From positions 7,422,001 to 7,486,000 of the forward strand of contig NC_037652.1 of NCBI RefSeq assembly GCF_003254395.2: 64,000 nucleotides of DNA, read 5' to 3'. How positions within the stretch are numbered: the stretch's first letter is position 1; the number at the start of each line of letters is the position of its first letter. This document shows positions 25,001-37,800 of the stretch, piece after piece. Position numbers and translations under genes: made by a program. The notes under the pieces are model-generated. The model worked only from the letters and a program-made list of their open reading frames with translations. It searched no databases and was not told the DNA's origin. This DNA comes from Apis mellifera. Its lineage: Eukaryota; Arthropoda; Insecta; Hymenoptera; Apidae.

Positions 25001-28000
25001 CATTTATTTTGTTACAGGACCTGGAGCTAAATATCTTACATTGCCTGGCATTCTAGGTGCAGGTCTTCCAAAAATTACATCTGAACAACAGGATACAGTA
25101 AATAGAGCAAAAAAATATGCAATGGAACAAAGCATCAAAATGGTTTTAATGAAGCAGACACTCGCTCATCAACAACAGGTAATTTTTTAACATGATGCTA
25201 ACAAACTTTACTCGCCTAACATATATTTTATATTCCATTGTATATTCATAGATTTTTATATTGTCATCATTTGTCATGTAAATATCAGTTCTTTTTTTTT
25301 TTTTTTTGCTACTATTTTAATATATTTAAATAAAAATGCATTATAGAAACATTATATTATATTTTCTATTAATATAAATAAAACTAATAAAACAATCAAC
25401 ATCTATATAATAAATATATAATAATAATAAATAATCTATATAATAAATAAATATTTTGTTAAATTTTTTTGCATTATTTGTAAATAAGAATTGTGAATAC
25501 AATATATATATATATTTATATATAAATATACATATTTTATCCATACTTATATTTTTCTCTCCTTTTATAAAAAAAGAAAGAGAAAAAAATAAAATATAAA
25601 ATATATATTTAAGAATTAATAATTAATTTTCATTTAATTTATTTCTTTATTTCATTAATATTATAAATTCATAAAATGTTGATTGTTCATATGAATACAC
25701 AATGGAGTTAATATATACATTTAATTAAATGATATTAAATGATGTAAAAATTATAGGGTTCTTTTTGTCTCAAAGATATTATTTAAAGAAAAATTTACAT
25801 TTCTTCCTCTATTTAGCTCTTTGCCAGTAATATAACAAAAATTTAAAAAATTAAAAAAAAATGTGCTTATAGTATTTTAAACTGATATTTGTCCTTACAA
25901 TTTAGCTCGCCCCGCCGAGTAATATTTATTTTTATTTTACATATATTAACCTGTGTTCGTTATGACGAGCGAGTAAAGTCAAAACATATAACAGAAATTA
26001 AAAACGAACACTGGAACCTAACTCTGATCGGTTGATTTTTTCTCCCCGCAGAAGAATAAGTTGGTCCTGCGGCAGCAAGTTTTATTGCTAATGTGCAGGT
26101 TAGTGTCAACCAAGTCAAGACAGAAACGATACGAAACCGCCTTACGATCAAACACTCCTAAACGTTTCCCTGAGTTACTACTGTAAGCGAAGGTTAGATA
26201 TCTTGAGATAGTAGTCGGCGGGAGCAGAGCTGTACCAGCGCGAAGGAGGACAAGTTTTTGCGCATGAATCTCTGGACGTTTTGAGAAAAATAATTAATAT
26301 ATACTTCCGAGCTCAATTATTCTTTCTTGTTTTTTTTATTATAATTGATGAGTTCCTCAATAATAGTTATAATGTACTATATACAATGTTAAAATTTTAA
26401 ATTAAATTTAAATTATTTTCTAATTTTAGTTTATTTGAAGATATTATATTTAGAATATTATTTCATATTTATTATAAAAATATAATCATTTTTCAATGAA
26501 ATACTTCTTTTGGATTTTTAAATGTAATAATATTAAAATTTTAGTTAAAGAAAAAATTAACATTTTTAATAACATGTTTTTAATATTTGATCGAAATAAA
26601 AATATAATTTGTTTGTTTTTAATTATCAAGTATTTTGAAATGTTATTTCAAACAATATGAACATTAAATATACGTATAATATTATCAATTAAATTAAAAT
26701 TCATATATAATTTATTTAGAAGAAATTTATGTAATTCATTAAGAAATTACAAAAAATTATTTTAAATAAATTTTTATATCTTTGTAATATTAAGATAAGA
26801 GTAGTTGAGCAACGAAGATGGAATGGTAAAAGAGCTTGGGGGATTTTTGAAATGAACGAGACATGGTGTATGTGTGTAAGGGGGAGGGATATCAATAGAA
26901 GGCCTATGGTCCTTTGTGTTACAGCAAATGGCTAGTCAACGGAATCAGGTGCAGAGACAGCAGGCTCTCGCCCTCATGTGCAGGTTTGTTTGTTCTTTGT
27001 CTTAGCCCTCCAAATTTTGTCCTCGATATTCGTCGTTTTAAGTAAAAAATACTTTTCAACCTTCATTCTGTACAGGCTAAAAATTTTCATTCATCATTTG
27101 GATTTGGGTTTTAATGAATTTTAATTATGTACTTAGAATAATCATATATTTTTTCTCTACTGTTAAAAATTGAATTTAAATAATTTTATAATATTATAAA
27201 TATTGCCTAATATTTTAGTTGGAAGAGAATTGAATTGAGAAATTAAAAATTAAAATTTTTTAATAATTTTCTATCTAATAAAATCATATTATTATCACTT
27301 ACATTTAACATATTTTATATATTTTTAACATTTCTTCTGCTTTATTTCATAAGTATTTAAATAAAAAAAAAATATATAAAAATATAACAGTAATTTTTCT
27401 TTTTTTTATATATCTTTTTTGGAAAAAAATATTAAAAATTTGTTTTGCTTCTTTTTCTTTTTCTTATTTAATTATGGTAGGATAGAATTATAAATATATT
27501 ATGAAAATAGATATAATTAAACAGAAAAATTTGATTTAATATAATAAAAAGTGATTGTCATCTGAAATAAAATTCCTATATGACAGGGTATATGTGGGCA
27601 GCATCAGTTTTGAATTAAAAGAGGATACGATTAGGCAAGCTTTTTTGCCTTTTGGTCCTATAAAATCAATCAACATGTCTTGGGATCCAGTTACGCAGAA
27701 GCACAAAGGATTTGCATTCGTCGAATACGAGATACCTGAAGCAGCACAACTTGCTTTGGAACAAATGAATGGTGTCATGATTGGTGGACGTAACATCAAG
27801 GTAGCGGGACGTACCTATATAACGAATTTCCTGTCCCCCAGCAATCCTATCATCCCGCCGGAGGTCGGCAAATTTTTATTTAGCTTTATCCAATATGAAA
27901 TTCCTTTTGATTGAATTGCATTACATTTATAAAATGCGCTTCGATCAAAAAAAATCTTGCTAAAATTTTAATGGTTTCATCAAATTATTATTATAGATTT

Positions 28001-28207
28001 TTAAGTTTCTTATGATATTTTTTTTGATATTTTAACAAATATAATAATAAATTCTACCATTACTCCAATAAAATATTTATTTTGATAGGATAGATCTATT
28101 CATACAAAAATTAATATTTTTGAATTAGTAAGATATTTTTAATATATTAAAGTTATGTATTCAAGTAAAGAATATAATTCCTAGACCTAATCCTGTTTTC
28201 ATATATC

Positions 28208-28263
<56 letters not shown>

Positions 28264-29807
28264 TTTTTTATAATTAAAATGTTAATATATATGACAGATT
28301 CGTTACAAATATTTTTTTTTATGGTTGAAAATATTAATCATAAATCTTCATTTTCCTTCAGGTTGTGGGACGTCCGTCGAATATGCCTCAAGCTCAATCC
28401 GTTATAGATGAAATTACTGAAGAAAGTAAACATTATAATCGAATTTATATTGCATCAATTCATCAAGATTTAACAGAGGATGATATTAAATCTGTGTTTG
28501 AAGCGTTTGGACCCATTACATATTGTAAATTGGCACAAGGAAGCTCACCACATCGACATAAAGGTTATGGTTTTATCGAATATGAAACAATGCAAGCTGC
28601 TTTGGAAGCTATTGCATCAATGAATTTATTTGACTTGGGTGGGCAGTACTTACGAGTAGGCAGGGCTATTACGCCACCAAATGCTCTTATGGGTCCGCCA
28701 AGTGGAACTAGTATGATGCCTACTGCTGCAGCAGTTGCAGCTGCAGCTGCAACTGCAAAAATTCAAGCGATGGATGCGGTAGCCAGTAATGCAGTTGCTC
28801 TTGGTTTGACTAAGCTTGGAGCAGCTGCACCGCCGATTTTAAATCAAGGTATGAATTAAAAATAATTGAAAAAATTTTATATTTTTAAGTTTTTTATAAG
28901 ATTTATAGAAATGAATATATAATTTTTTATATACATATAGCTTTACCTGGGATAGTAAGACCCAGTATTGCTCCTGCAACAATGATGGCACCACCAACTA
29001 TAGCAACAGTAGCACCTGTTATACCTCCTCCTGGTATAGCTATACCGCAAACATTAACTCGACCTCCTGCAATAATTCAACCAATACCTGGACAACCAGT
29101 TGTGATACCACCTCCAGCTGTTGTTGCACCTACAATAGTAGGAACTCCAGTTGTAAGTTTTTTTTTATCATTTATTCTTCAGAAAAAAAACAAGAAATAT
29201 TTCAAATATTTAAATTACTCATAATATTATTAGATACCAGTTACAACTACAACAAATTCTGATATTATGAGACGAGCACAAGAGCAAGCAGCTCATCAAA
29301 AACAGCAAGAAGAATTACAAAAAAAATTGTTAGAGGAAACAGAACCGCAAACATTACAGCAACAAGAAAATATGTCAATCAAAGGACAAAGTGCGCGTCA
29401 TCTTGTTATGCAAAAACTTATGCGCAAAGTTGAATCTCGCGTTGTCATTTTACGAAATATGGTAGCTCCAGAAGATGTGGATGAAAGTTTACAAGAAGAA
29501 ATTCAAGATGAATGTTCTAAATTTGGAGTTGTCGAAAGAGTTATTATTTATAATGAACGACAATCTGAAGACGACGAAGATGCAGAAGTTATCGTAAAAA
29601 TTTTTGTTGAATTTTCTCAAATGAGTGGTAAGTTTATAAAAAATTTTTCCTTTTTATTAATTGCTTTTCTTATACTTATTTTAAATACTTATTTTAGAGG
29701 CAGAACGTGCAAGAGATTCTTTGAATGGTCGTTACTTTGGTGGACGATTAGTGAAAGGAGAATTATACGATCAAGCTTTATTTGATAATAGTGATTTTTC
29801 AGGTTGA
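22047..29807 (+). CDS. hfp: Poly(U)-binding splicing factor half pint (PUF60)
   Basis: Constitutive exons: 22047-22067, 22649-22703, 24707-24772, 25018-25178, 27587-27800, 28362-28848, 28941-29152, 29234-29627, 29698-29807, plus one of two alternatives, 26052-26098 or 26925-26983. With the latter the product is 592 residues. The helix AKKYAMEQSIKMVLMKQTL precedes RRM1 (VYVGSISFEL ... GFAFVEY), RRM2 (IYIASIHQDLTEDDIKSVF ... GYGFIEY), an Ala/Pro-rich linker, and the C-terminal UHM/RRM3 (VVILRNMVAPEDVDE ... GRYFGG). The family binds pyrimidine tracts at 3' splice sites, works with U2AF and affects alternative splicing; in Drosophila it is needed in oogenesis. The unusually large, partly GC-rich intron 2 hints at self-regulation. 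Confidence 0.96.
22704..24706. other. Large half pint intron with GC-rich islands
   Basis: A 2-kb intron in a gene whose other introns are mostly A+T-rich. Two islands, about 22760-23220 and 23560-23960, have balanced composition and exon-like pieces. One candidate exon, 23727-23790, has a good acceptor (tttgtgcttacag) and a GT donor. Others start after 23901 (ttctgtttcag) and about 24251. No protein similarity was recognised in them, and no confident snoRNA or miRNA fold was found. Confidence 0.5.
23727..23790 (+). other. Candidate poison exon of half pint
   Basis: A 64-base segment with acceptor and donor dinucleotides inside the large intron. It is open when entered in phase 1 from exon 22649-22703, but leaves the frame shifted so that the next exon (24707) reads into a stop within about 12 codons. 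Such exons typically limit the level of splicing factors through nonsense-mediated decay. No transcript evidence is available here. Confidence 0.35.
26052..26098 (+). other. hfp: half pint alternative exon A
   Basis: A 47-base exon with acceptor ccccgcag and donor gttagtg. It encodes KNKLVLRQQVLLLMC and two bases of an Arg codon. It ends in the same LMC-R as exon B and enters and leaves in the same phases, so it substitutes for exon B without shifting the frame. Confidence 0.75.
26925..26983 (+). other. hfp: half pint alternative exon B
   Basis: A 59-base exon with acceptor tgtgttacag and donor gtttgtt. It encodes QMASQRNQVQRQQALALMC. This is the form closest to the Drosophila and human proteins at this place (Drosophila QVQRQQALALMCR; human MAAQRQRALAIMCR), so it is probably the ancestral exon. 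Confidence 0.85.
27801..27863 (+). other. hfp: Possible 63-base exon extension in half pint RRM1
   Basis: After the usual donor at 27801 the frame stays open for exactly 21 codons (VAGRTYITNFLSPSNPIIPP and a final Glu) to another GT donor at 27864. Its composition is exon-like, unlike the intron beyond. Use of the second donor would insert 21 residues between RRM1 and RRM2 without a frame change. Confidence 0.45.
28204..28262. repeat. (TA)n microsatellite in half pint intron
   Basis: About 58 bases of nearly pure alternating TA with one CA interruption. Confidence 0.85.
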
Positions 29808-30430
29808 TTACAAAATACTATCACATCATGTGTTGAATTCCATCAGTTTCATTTAAACAAAAGAATTTACTTACTGTTCAGTGATATTCCATGTTGTCTA
29901 CATCGGAAATACTTCTTATACAATGTAAACAATTATAATCTATCTTCTGATTAAAAAAAAAGTCTAGGTTTTAATTTTTGTTTATCTTCTATATATTTAA
30001 AATTAGTCAATTAGTCAGAAATATTATCAATATCTAGTAGAACTAATTTTTAAAAAATTATTTTATTACAATATAAATTGAAAATAAAAAAAACTATTGA
30101 GAATAATTTTGTTCAGTAAAAAATTTACAGCCGAATCATTATTTGTATCATTTATATGAAGAAATTTAATTAAATTTAATGTCAATGTTATTTTCATTTA
30201 AAATGATGATTAATTTTTTATTGAAGTATATATATATATAAGTTTATAAGTATGCAAAGAAGATATAGGATATTAATAAATTGTTTTATTCATAGGCTAT
30301 AAACAAATAATACACATAAATTATATGTCATAATACAATTATATGTTACAATAAAGTTTGTACATATTTACTAAATTTTATTAACTTTAAACACTTTTCT
30401 AAAAAAATGCATAATTTAATTATACCTAAT
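29808..30430. other. Convergent 3' spacer half pint / NDUFAF2
   Basis: A+T-rich DNA after the half pint stop. It holds probable poly(A) signals for both convergent genes (ATTAATAAA-like near 30270 on the plus strand). No further gene is seen. Confidence 0.5.
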
Positions 30431-30880
30431 CTAATGATTATTTTGTTTGTTTTCTTTATATTTTATGTTGTAGTCTTGTCCATGGTTTTTATATTCATTA
30501 TAAACTGGAAATGAAGTGTATTCTTTATTACATAATGTTGATTCTTGCGATTTATTATTTGAAAATTTTGCTTCTATTTGTGCAGAATTTTGTTTTTTTA
30601 TCATTTTTAATTTATAATTTTTTTCTATTTCTTCTTTTGATGGTGGAACTTTTCTACGATATCTTAACCATGCCTCCCATTCTACAGGTAACTCTTGCTC
30701 GTGATTATCCTTATTTAGGGGTACAAAATATCGTGGATTTCTTGAAGAACTTGATTTTTGTATTTCATAATATTTTGTACCATAATAATCTTCGCCAATT
30801 AATTTATGTTGGTTTATTCTTAATGATGCAATAAAATGTTTAAAAATCTGTTGAAATATACCTCGTTCGTTTTTAGACAT
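30431..30880 (-). CDS. NDUFAF2: Mitochondrial complex I assembly factor NDUFAF2
   Basis: A single-exon frame of 149 residues (human 169). The core GEDYYGTKYYEIQ and the strongly conserved LPVEWEAWLRYRRKVPPSKEEIEKN match human VGTDQFGNKYYYI and IPTEWEAWIRRTRKTPPTMEEILKN. The family is a paralogue of structural subunit NDUFA12 and attaches to a late assembly intermediate of NADH:ubiquinone oxidoreductase. The C-terminal third is polar, low in complexity and poorly conserved. The N-terminus is short and would have to serve as the mitochondrial targeting signal. Confidence 0.9.
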   Translation of the reverse strand: MSKNERGIFQQIFKHFIASLRINQHKLIGEDYYGTKYYEIQKSSSSRNPRYFVPLNKDNHEQELPVEWEAWLRYRRKVPPSKEEIEKNYKLKMIKKQNSAQIEAKFSNNKSQESTLCNKEYTSFPVYNEYKNHGQDYNIKYKENKQNNH

Positions 30881-32040
30881 TTTAATTTGAAATACTAAAA
30901 TATTAAATTAAAATTATTATAAAGTAATTAGATGAAAAAAGTGAAATATTTATATTTCTATTATTATATTTTTTTATCAATATTTATTTAAATGAAAATA
31001 AATTACCTTTATAAAAAAAGAAAAAAAAATATATTCGAATATAAATACAAATAAGTATTTGATTAAATTAAATAAATTAGATTATAACAATTTTTTTTAA
31101 TACGCACATAATAATAAAACGGTAAGGTAAACTTATTTCATGTTTAACATGAATATTACTACATACCATAAAATAATGTTTTTTGTTATTATATTGGTAG
31201 TCTTGAATTTTATATGTATATTTGAGTTATTTATTCTTCGATTACTATTAAAAGAGAAATTTTTTCTTATTAATGATAAATATTAAATTTTTTTTTATGT
31301 GTAATTTTATATCATATTTTAATGTTTTAATATATTATATTATTGAAACACGGAAATTACATTTCTCTGAAATATTAATAAAATTATGAAAAATATATAT
31401 ATATATTATAAAAGAAAAATTTTAATTCTTATTTATTATTATTTTTATATATATTTATATATAAAATTTTATATTTAATTATGATTTTATTTTTTATATT
31501 TTAATGATTTTTATATATACGAAAATGATTATTCTTTAATTAAAACCAATATATCTAGTAAACATTATTTATAGAAAAAATTTGATATCGATATATTATG
31601 AATGAAATATTTTTCTTAAATTCAAAATATATTAATTTCATGAAGATCTTCACTCTTGTAAACATAAGTTTATTTCACAATGCTTAATAAGATTATATTT
31701 AGAAGGTTTCTCTAACTACAATGACACGTCGTAAAATCAATTCTATAATTCAATATAACAAGTGTTAACTTTTATATGTACAAGAACATTTAATAGATAA
31801 GACCTAGCATAAAAATATTAATATAAAGAAAAGTTAAAATTTACACTAATATTTTAAAATATATAAACACGAACTTTTATTGGTTATAAATAAATCGCAG
31901 ATTTTATCATTATTATGTAATTGCAGCTGATTTTTAAATGATAATTAATAATTATTATTATTAAGGTTAATTTACGAAATACTATTGGACTATTCTTTTA
32001 TAGAAATATGCATTTAAAATGCATTTATAAATTAGAAAAT
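30881..32040. other. A+T-rich spacer upstream of NDUFAF2 and Slik
   Basis: It separates two divergent genes. The sequence is very A+T-rich with TA tracts near 31396 and 31450. No gene or RNA was recognised. Confidence 0.5.
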
Positions 32041-32341
32041 CTTTTGCAGAATAGAGGCCCACTTGCCGATTGATTACGTCACTTCCAGGCGTGGTACACT
32101 ATAGTGTGTGATGTGCGTGTGTTACTGAAAATGGCCGTGTACGTGCGGGTCTGTCTAGTTTACTGATTCCACACACGATAGTTTGCACATTCTTTTTAAT
32201 ATTTGGATTTAAACAGTGAATTTTTCGATGATATGTGTAATTAGTGTGAACATGTAATTTAAAGATTTTAACTAGTTATCGATAATATAAATTGAGACGA
32301 AGTGTGCCCATTTCATGAACGGTGGATCATTAAAAGAGAAG
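32041..32341 (+). other. Probable promoter and 5' non-coding exon of Slik
   Basis: A block of balanced, CpG-containing sequence within A+T-rich DNA. It has a CRE-like attacgtcac near 32075 and a perfect palindrome acactatagtgt near 32087-32098. It ends in a good donor (gagaag|gtgagc) at 32341/32342. A short upstream ATG frame (MNGGSLKEK) runs into the donor, so the exon may carry an upstream open frame. The coding start follows about 1.5 kb on. Confidence 0.55.
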
Positions 32342-33808
32342 GTGAGCAGAGGATGTCTACAACATTCTTTTAAAAAATCATACTTTTAAAGGGAAAAAAA
32401 AATAAAAAATAAAAAAGTTCTTTGTTTTACTATCATTTTAATAACATATATATGTTTCTATTTCATATAATTAAAATTAGAAGATCTTTTTATAATTCAT
32501 TAAATGTTAAATGAAAGAAATATATCGGCTTTATTAGAATACAAACAATACAGATGACGAAAAATTTTGTTATTGTATTCGAAATACATAGATGTAATAT
32601 CTTTATTATAATTCTTATTTCAAATATCTGCATAATTTTAATTTAACTTTATTTTGACAAGTCTTATCTTTAATATGCTTTCAACACATAAGATGGGGAA
32701 AGTGTATTTACAAAACGATGGCGGACAGATACGGCTGTAGATTACTTGTCAAAATTGTGTCAACCTCGTGACCATGAATTTTGACACTTCAAATATCTTT
32801 CTGATCTCGTAATTTTTTGTTATAAAGTTCTTTTGTCTTCTTCTTTTTACAATTATATATCCATAATTGAATTAATTATATTGTTTTTATTAGGAAAACA
32901 AATTAGTCTTTGTAATTTTGATTTTTTTGTAGATGAGTAAACTTAATTTAATTTAATAATTTATGAATGACATAATACATTACATCAATGAATTATATAG
33001 CCTAAACTTGTGAAATTAATGTAAATCATTGAAATCATAAAGAATAACATTTAGAAATATTTTTTATATATATAATTACTAATATTTTTTATATAGTTAT
33101 ATTTATATGCTTATCTTATTGATATCTAATAGTTTTATCATAAGTATTATTGTCTCTAGTCTTAATACATTTTATTATATGATTAATATTTGATATTATA
33201 ATATTATTATTATTATTAATATCATTAATATCATATTATTATTTATAATTATAACATATATAAATTATATTAATCTGTAATTTTTTAATTTTTAATTAAA
33301 GCTAAAAAATAACATTGCAAATATATAAATATATTAATTCTTGTTAATTTTTTATTTATTTCAGTTTTATATATATATTGCAACTGAGAATAAAAGATTA
33401 TTAATAATGGGTTGCATTCTTTATATTTGCATTATTATTTATTTAAACAACTTTGTTGATTAGTGAATATTGACTATATATTATCAAGATGTGGGAGAGA
33501 TTTCATATAATTCCCTATTGTAAGATGGGGATATGAATTAAGTATATTTTTTAAAACATTTTCTATTTTAAAAGGAAATGTTAAAATATATTTAAATAAT
33601 AGAAAGTATGCAAAAATATATATAAGATGATTTATGTATTTTGTAATAATTTCAAATAAGAATGAATTATTTAAAAATTGCTTAAATTTATATTTAAAAT
33701 CAATGTAAAATACATATTTGTTGTTAATGATAAACATTATTGAGTTTTATGACATAATGTAATAGAAATATATATTTTACATATAAATATTGAGTAAGAA
33801 TTACAAAA

Positions 33809-34843
33809 ATGTCATTCTTATCGAATTTAAAGAAAGCATTCCACTTTGGTGGAAATGATGCTAAGAAAAAGAAATTATATAATAATATTAAAATGGACTG
33901 TAATCCAGAAGAATTCTGGGAAATGATAGGTGAACTAGGAGATGGAGCATTTGGAAAAGTTTATAAGGTGATAATTTACACAATTTAATAATTTAATTCT
34001 TTTAATTGTAATTGTTTAGTTTATTAAATTAGTATTTATCTTAGGCACAACATAGGCAAACTCATCAACTTGCTGCTGCAAAAATGTGTGCATTGGAGGG
34101 AGAAGATGATCTCAGTGATTTTATGATTGAAATAGATATTTTATCAGAATGTAAACATCCCAATGTTGTTGAATTACATGAAGCATATTTTATTGAAGGC
34201 AAATTATGGGTATATTTTATTATTATATAATATTTATAAATTTAATATTTATATTATATAAGTATAGTATTTATATATATAAGTAATAATTTGATTGATA
34301 AACTTATAGATGTTGATAGAATATTGTGATGGTGGTGCTGTTGATTCCATAATGGTCGAATTAGCAAAAGCTTTGACAGAACCACAAATAGCCTACATAT
34401 GTCAACATATGGCAAAAGGTCTTGCATTTTTACATAAATCTAAAGTTATTCACAGGGATTTAAAAGCAGGAAATGTTTTATTAACAATGGCAGGAGGAGT
34501 GAAATTAGGTGATTTTTATATTTAAACACATAGATTTAATAATAAATATTTAAACATTTAGATTTAAATATAATTATTATATTTTATGTGTAAAGAAAAA
34601 TTTTTAAAAAATTTACAGCTGACTTTGGAGTATCTGCAAAAAATAAGCATACTTTACAGAAACATGACACATTTATTGGGACACCATATTGGATGGCTCC
34701 AGAAGTAGTGTTATGTGAGACATTTAGAGATAATCCTTATGATTTTAAAGTAAGTGATACATTTTGAGATTATGAATTTTTTATATTTATATTTAGCATT
34801 TATATAATTAATATACATTTAGCATTTTATAATTAATATTTTT

Positions 34844-34884
<41 letters not shown>

Positions 34885-37800
34885 ATTTTTCTTTTTATTA
34901 TATTTAGGTAGACATTTGGTCACTTGGTATTACTTTAATAGAATTCGCGCAAATGGAACCACCAAACCATGAAATGTCTCCAATGCGTGTTCTTCTTAAA
35001 ATACAAAAGAGTGATCCACCCAGACTTGATCAACCTGGAAAATGGAGCAAAGATTTCAATGATTTTATTGCAAAAGCTCTTATTAAAGATCCAACATCAC
35101 GACCTACAGCTGATGAATTATTAAAACATCCATTTATAAATCGTAATTTGGATTCAAAACCGATCAGAGATTTGTTATTGGAATATAAAGCTGATGTTGT
35201 TGAGGAAGAATTGGTCGATGAAGAAACTGAGGTAGTTTTTAATTTTTTGTTATTATTTATTTGTATTTTTCTTTTGATGATTATAAAACGATGCAAACGT
35301 GAAAAATTTTTTTCAAACAATTTTTTTAATCTTATTATAAAATATTCAAGCAATCTTTAAGGAATATATTAATATAATAATATTTTGCATCTCTAATTTC
35401 TAACAATATATTAAGTTTTATGATGATAATTGTATATACGTTGTTACACGCTTTCATTTTGATAGAAGGCCAAAAAAACGAAAAAACACAGAGAACAATA
35501 TCAACGGATTGGTAAGCTGCTTTTGAGCAAATCGTATAAATTGAATTGTACAAATATAATAGATGTTTTGAAACGATCAGAAAATGAAAAATATTCATTT
35601 GTATTCAAAGAATTTATAATATCTGTAATTAAATATTTTTGTGTATGCAGTCATGTAAATTTTTGGAATAAATTTCATCTCATTTTCATAAAATGTACAA
35701 TTACTCTTTGTTATATTTATGCATGATGGACATGCATAAAATTTTAAGAAAATTCATGCATGTGGTATGCGTTCGTAATTTTTTTTTTTTTCTTTTTTTT
35801 TTTTTACATGTAAAATTAATATAGTAATATTATTTTTACTTAAAATATATGAATATTTGAATTATCATTTATCGTTTCTTACATATTATTATTTAAGATC
35901 ATAATTATAAATATTTTGCTGAATTTCTTTTTTTCCTTTTAACATTTAATCTAATGATATCCTAATAAATATGGTATTGTAATTTGGATAATTTGGCTGT
36001 GCATGCGGCTCTCCTGGGCCTCGCCAGCCCCATCATCCCTGCGTTTGTCAGGTCAGTAGCTTATGCAATAAATGTTGTCTAGTTTGATTTAATGTATTTT
36101 TTATATATATTATTACAGTTTGTTACTATCTTTTTCTTTTTAAACTGCAATGCATAAGCTATTTATCACATAACTTTTAAATATTAAAAATAATAATGTT
36201 CATTATGAATATATAATATGATTTTTATAAAAATAGTTAATAATTTGAGTTCAGTTTCAGTTAATCGTGCTATTTTATTTCATATTAATATAAAATGATA
36301 ATTTTTTTATTTTTATATTATTCTAATAATTTCTTAATTTTATACATGATATTTAAATATTATATTTTTTATCAACCTGAATATAATTTATTATGAATTG
36401 TATCATGTATAAATTGTATAATTATATATAAGTAAAAGAAAAAAAATATAAATTTCAGGAGCAACGCACGTCTCAGCTTCCTCTGGAGCTGGATCAACTC
36501 GGAGATGACTCTGCGTCTATGCGCAGTGACGCTGATGTTCAGAGTAAATATGATCAATGATATATAAATTAGATACTGAATAAGAATTACAATTAATTAT
36601 ATATATTCGTTATTACTTTATTTTTCTATATATTTTTTTTTTCTAGTTTCTGAAAAGGAAAATCTTGTTGCATCACCCGTGTCTGCAAAAAAAGAAGAAA
36701 GTCATAAACGAGAAATTAACAGAGATGGTGAAAGAGAGGATAGAAACAAGAAATTACGTAAAGCGGAATCAAAAGATAATATAACCGTTTCTGTTGAGAA
36801 AAAACAAGTATATTTTTCTTTTTAATTAATTCTTGATATTCTTATATATAAAATTAATGATAATATTTTAATTTTATTTTTAGGCACCCAAGCCTCCTAA
36901 TACAAACGAAACGAGCGAACGTAGAGTATCTCGAGAAAAAGGTCCTGCGCCTCCTCCACCACTTATGCGTCAAAATAGTAAAATCGAAGATAAGGAAAAT
37001 AATATAAAAGTTGTCGATAAACAAAATAATAAAGAAGTATTAAACGAATACAAGGTTATTGATAAGCAGCCAAAAGATAGAAACGAGTCGTCGCAATTAG
37101 ATCAGGAAACGTTAGGCAGGGAACAGACAAATGTAGATACGCTTTGTGAAAAAACAAACGTATTATCTAGTTTAGAAAAAATTATATTAGAAAGTAACGA
37201 AAGAGAAAAGAGCAAGATAGATAATGCGAACAAGAATGATATTAAACAAAGATCGATAGATGATAAGATGAATTTATCGTCGAGGACACAATTGACATTA
37301 GAGGAGAAGAGAAAGTCGGCACCTGTTAAATTAATCGAAGACTGGACGAAACCAGTGTTCAATAAACAATCGTCGTTGGAAGAAAAAAGCAGGTATTTCT
37401 AATATTTCTTACTTGCTCCTTCAAAATATTTCCTTCGCAGGATCTTTAATACAAGTTATTTATACGTAAGGCCCTTCGTTACAGAATTGAGAAGAAAGCG
37501 CCAATTGATGTACAAGTTAAAAGACAATCTTCATCGGAAGAAAATTACAAGAGTTTGCAGGAGAAACGAAAATCGGTGGAGCAAAAATTAAATGCCGTTT
37601 TGGAGAAACGATTTTCGATGGATACCGAAATGCGAATGAGCGTTTCTTCCATGGAGGCATTGTCGCATCGAGAAGTTTTAACGACGAGTACATCCGAGAA
37701 GAATATCGTCAAGGCTTGTTCGATCGAAGATGTTAAAACGGATTATGGAAAGTCTAAAACGGAATCTGTCGTCAAAAGTCACAGCGAAGGATCTTCCAGA

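Noticed and set aside
35523..35726. Read-through of the 46-base Slik exon candidate into a 67-codon tail
   Set aside because: Composition matches intron, with Phe/Tyr/Lys bias of A+T-rich DNA; a strong donor at 35512 makes splicing more likely.
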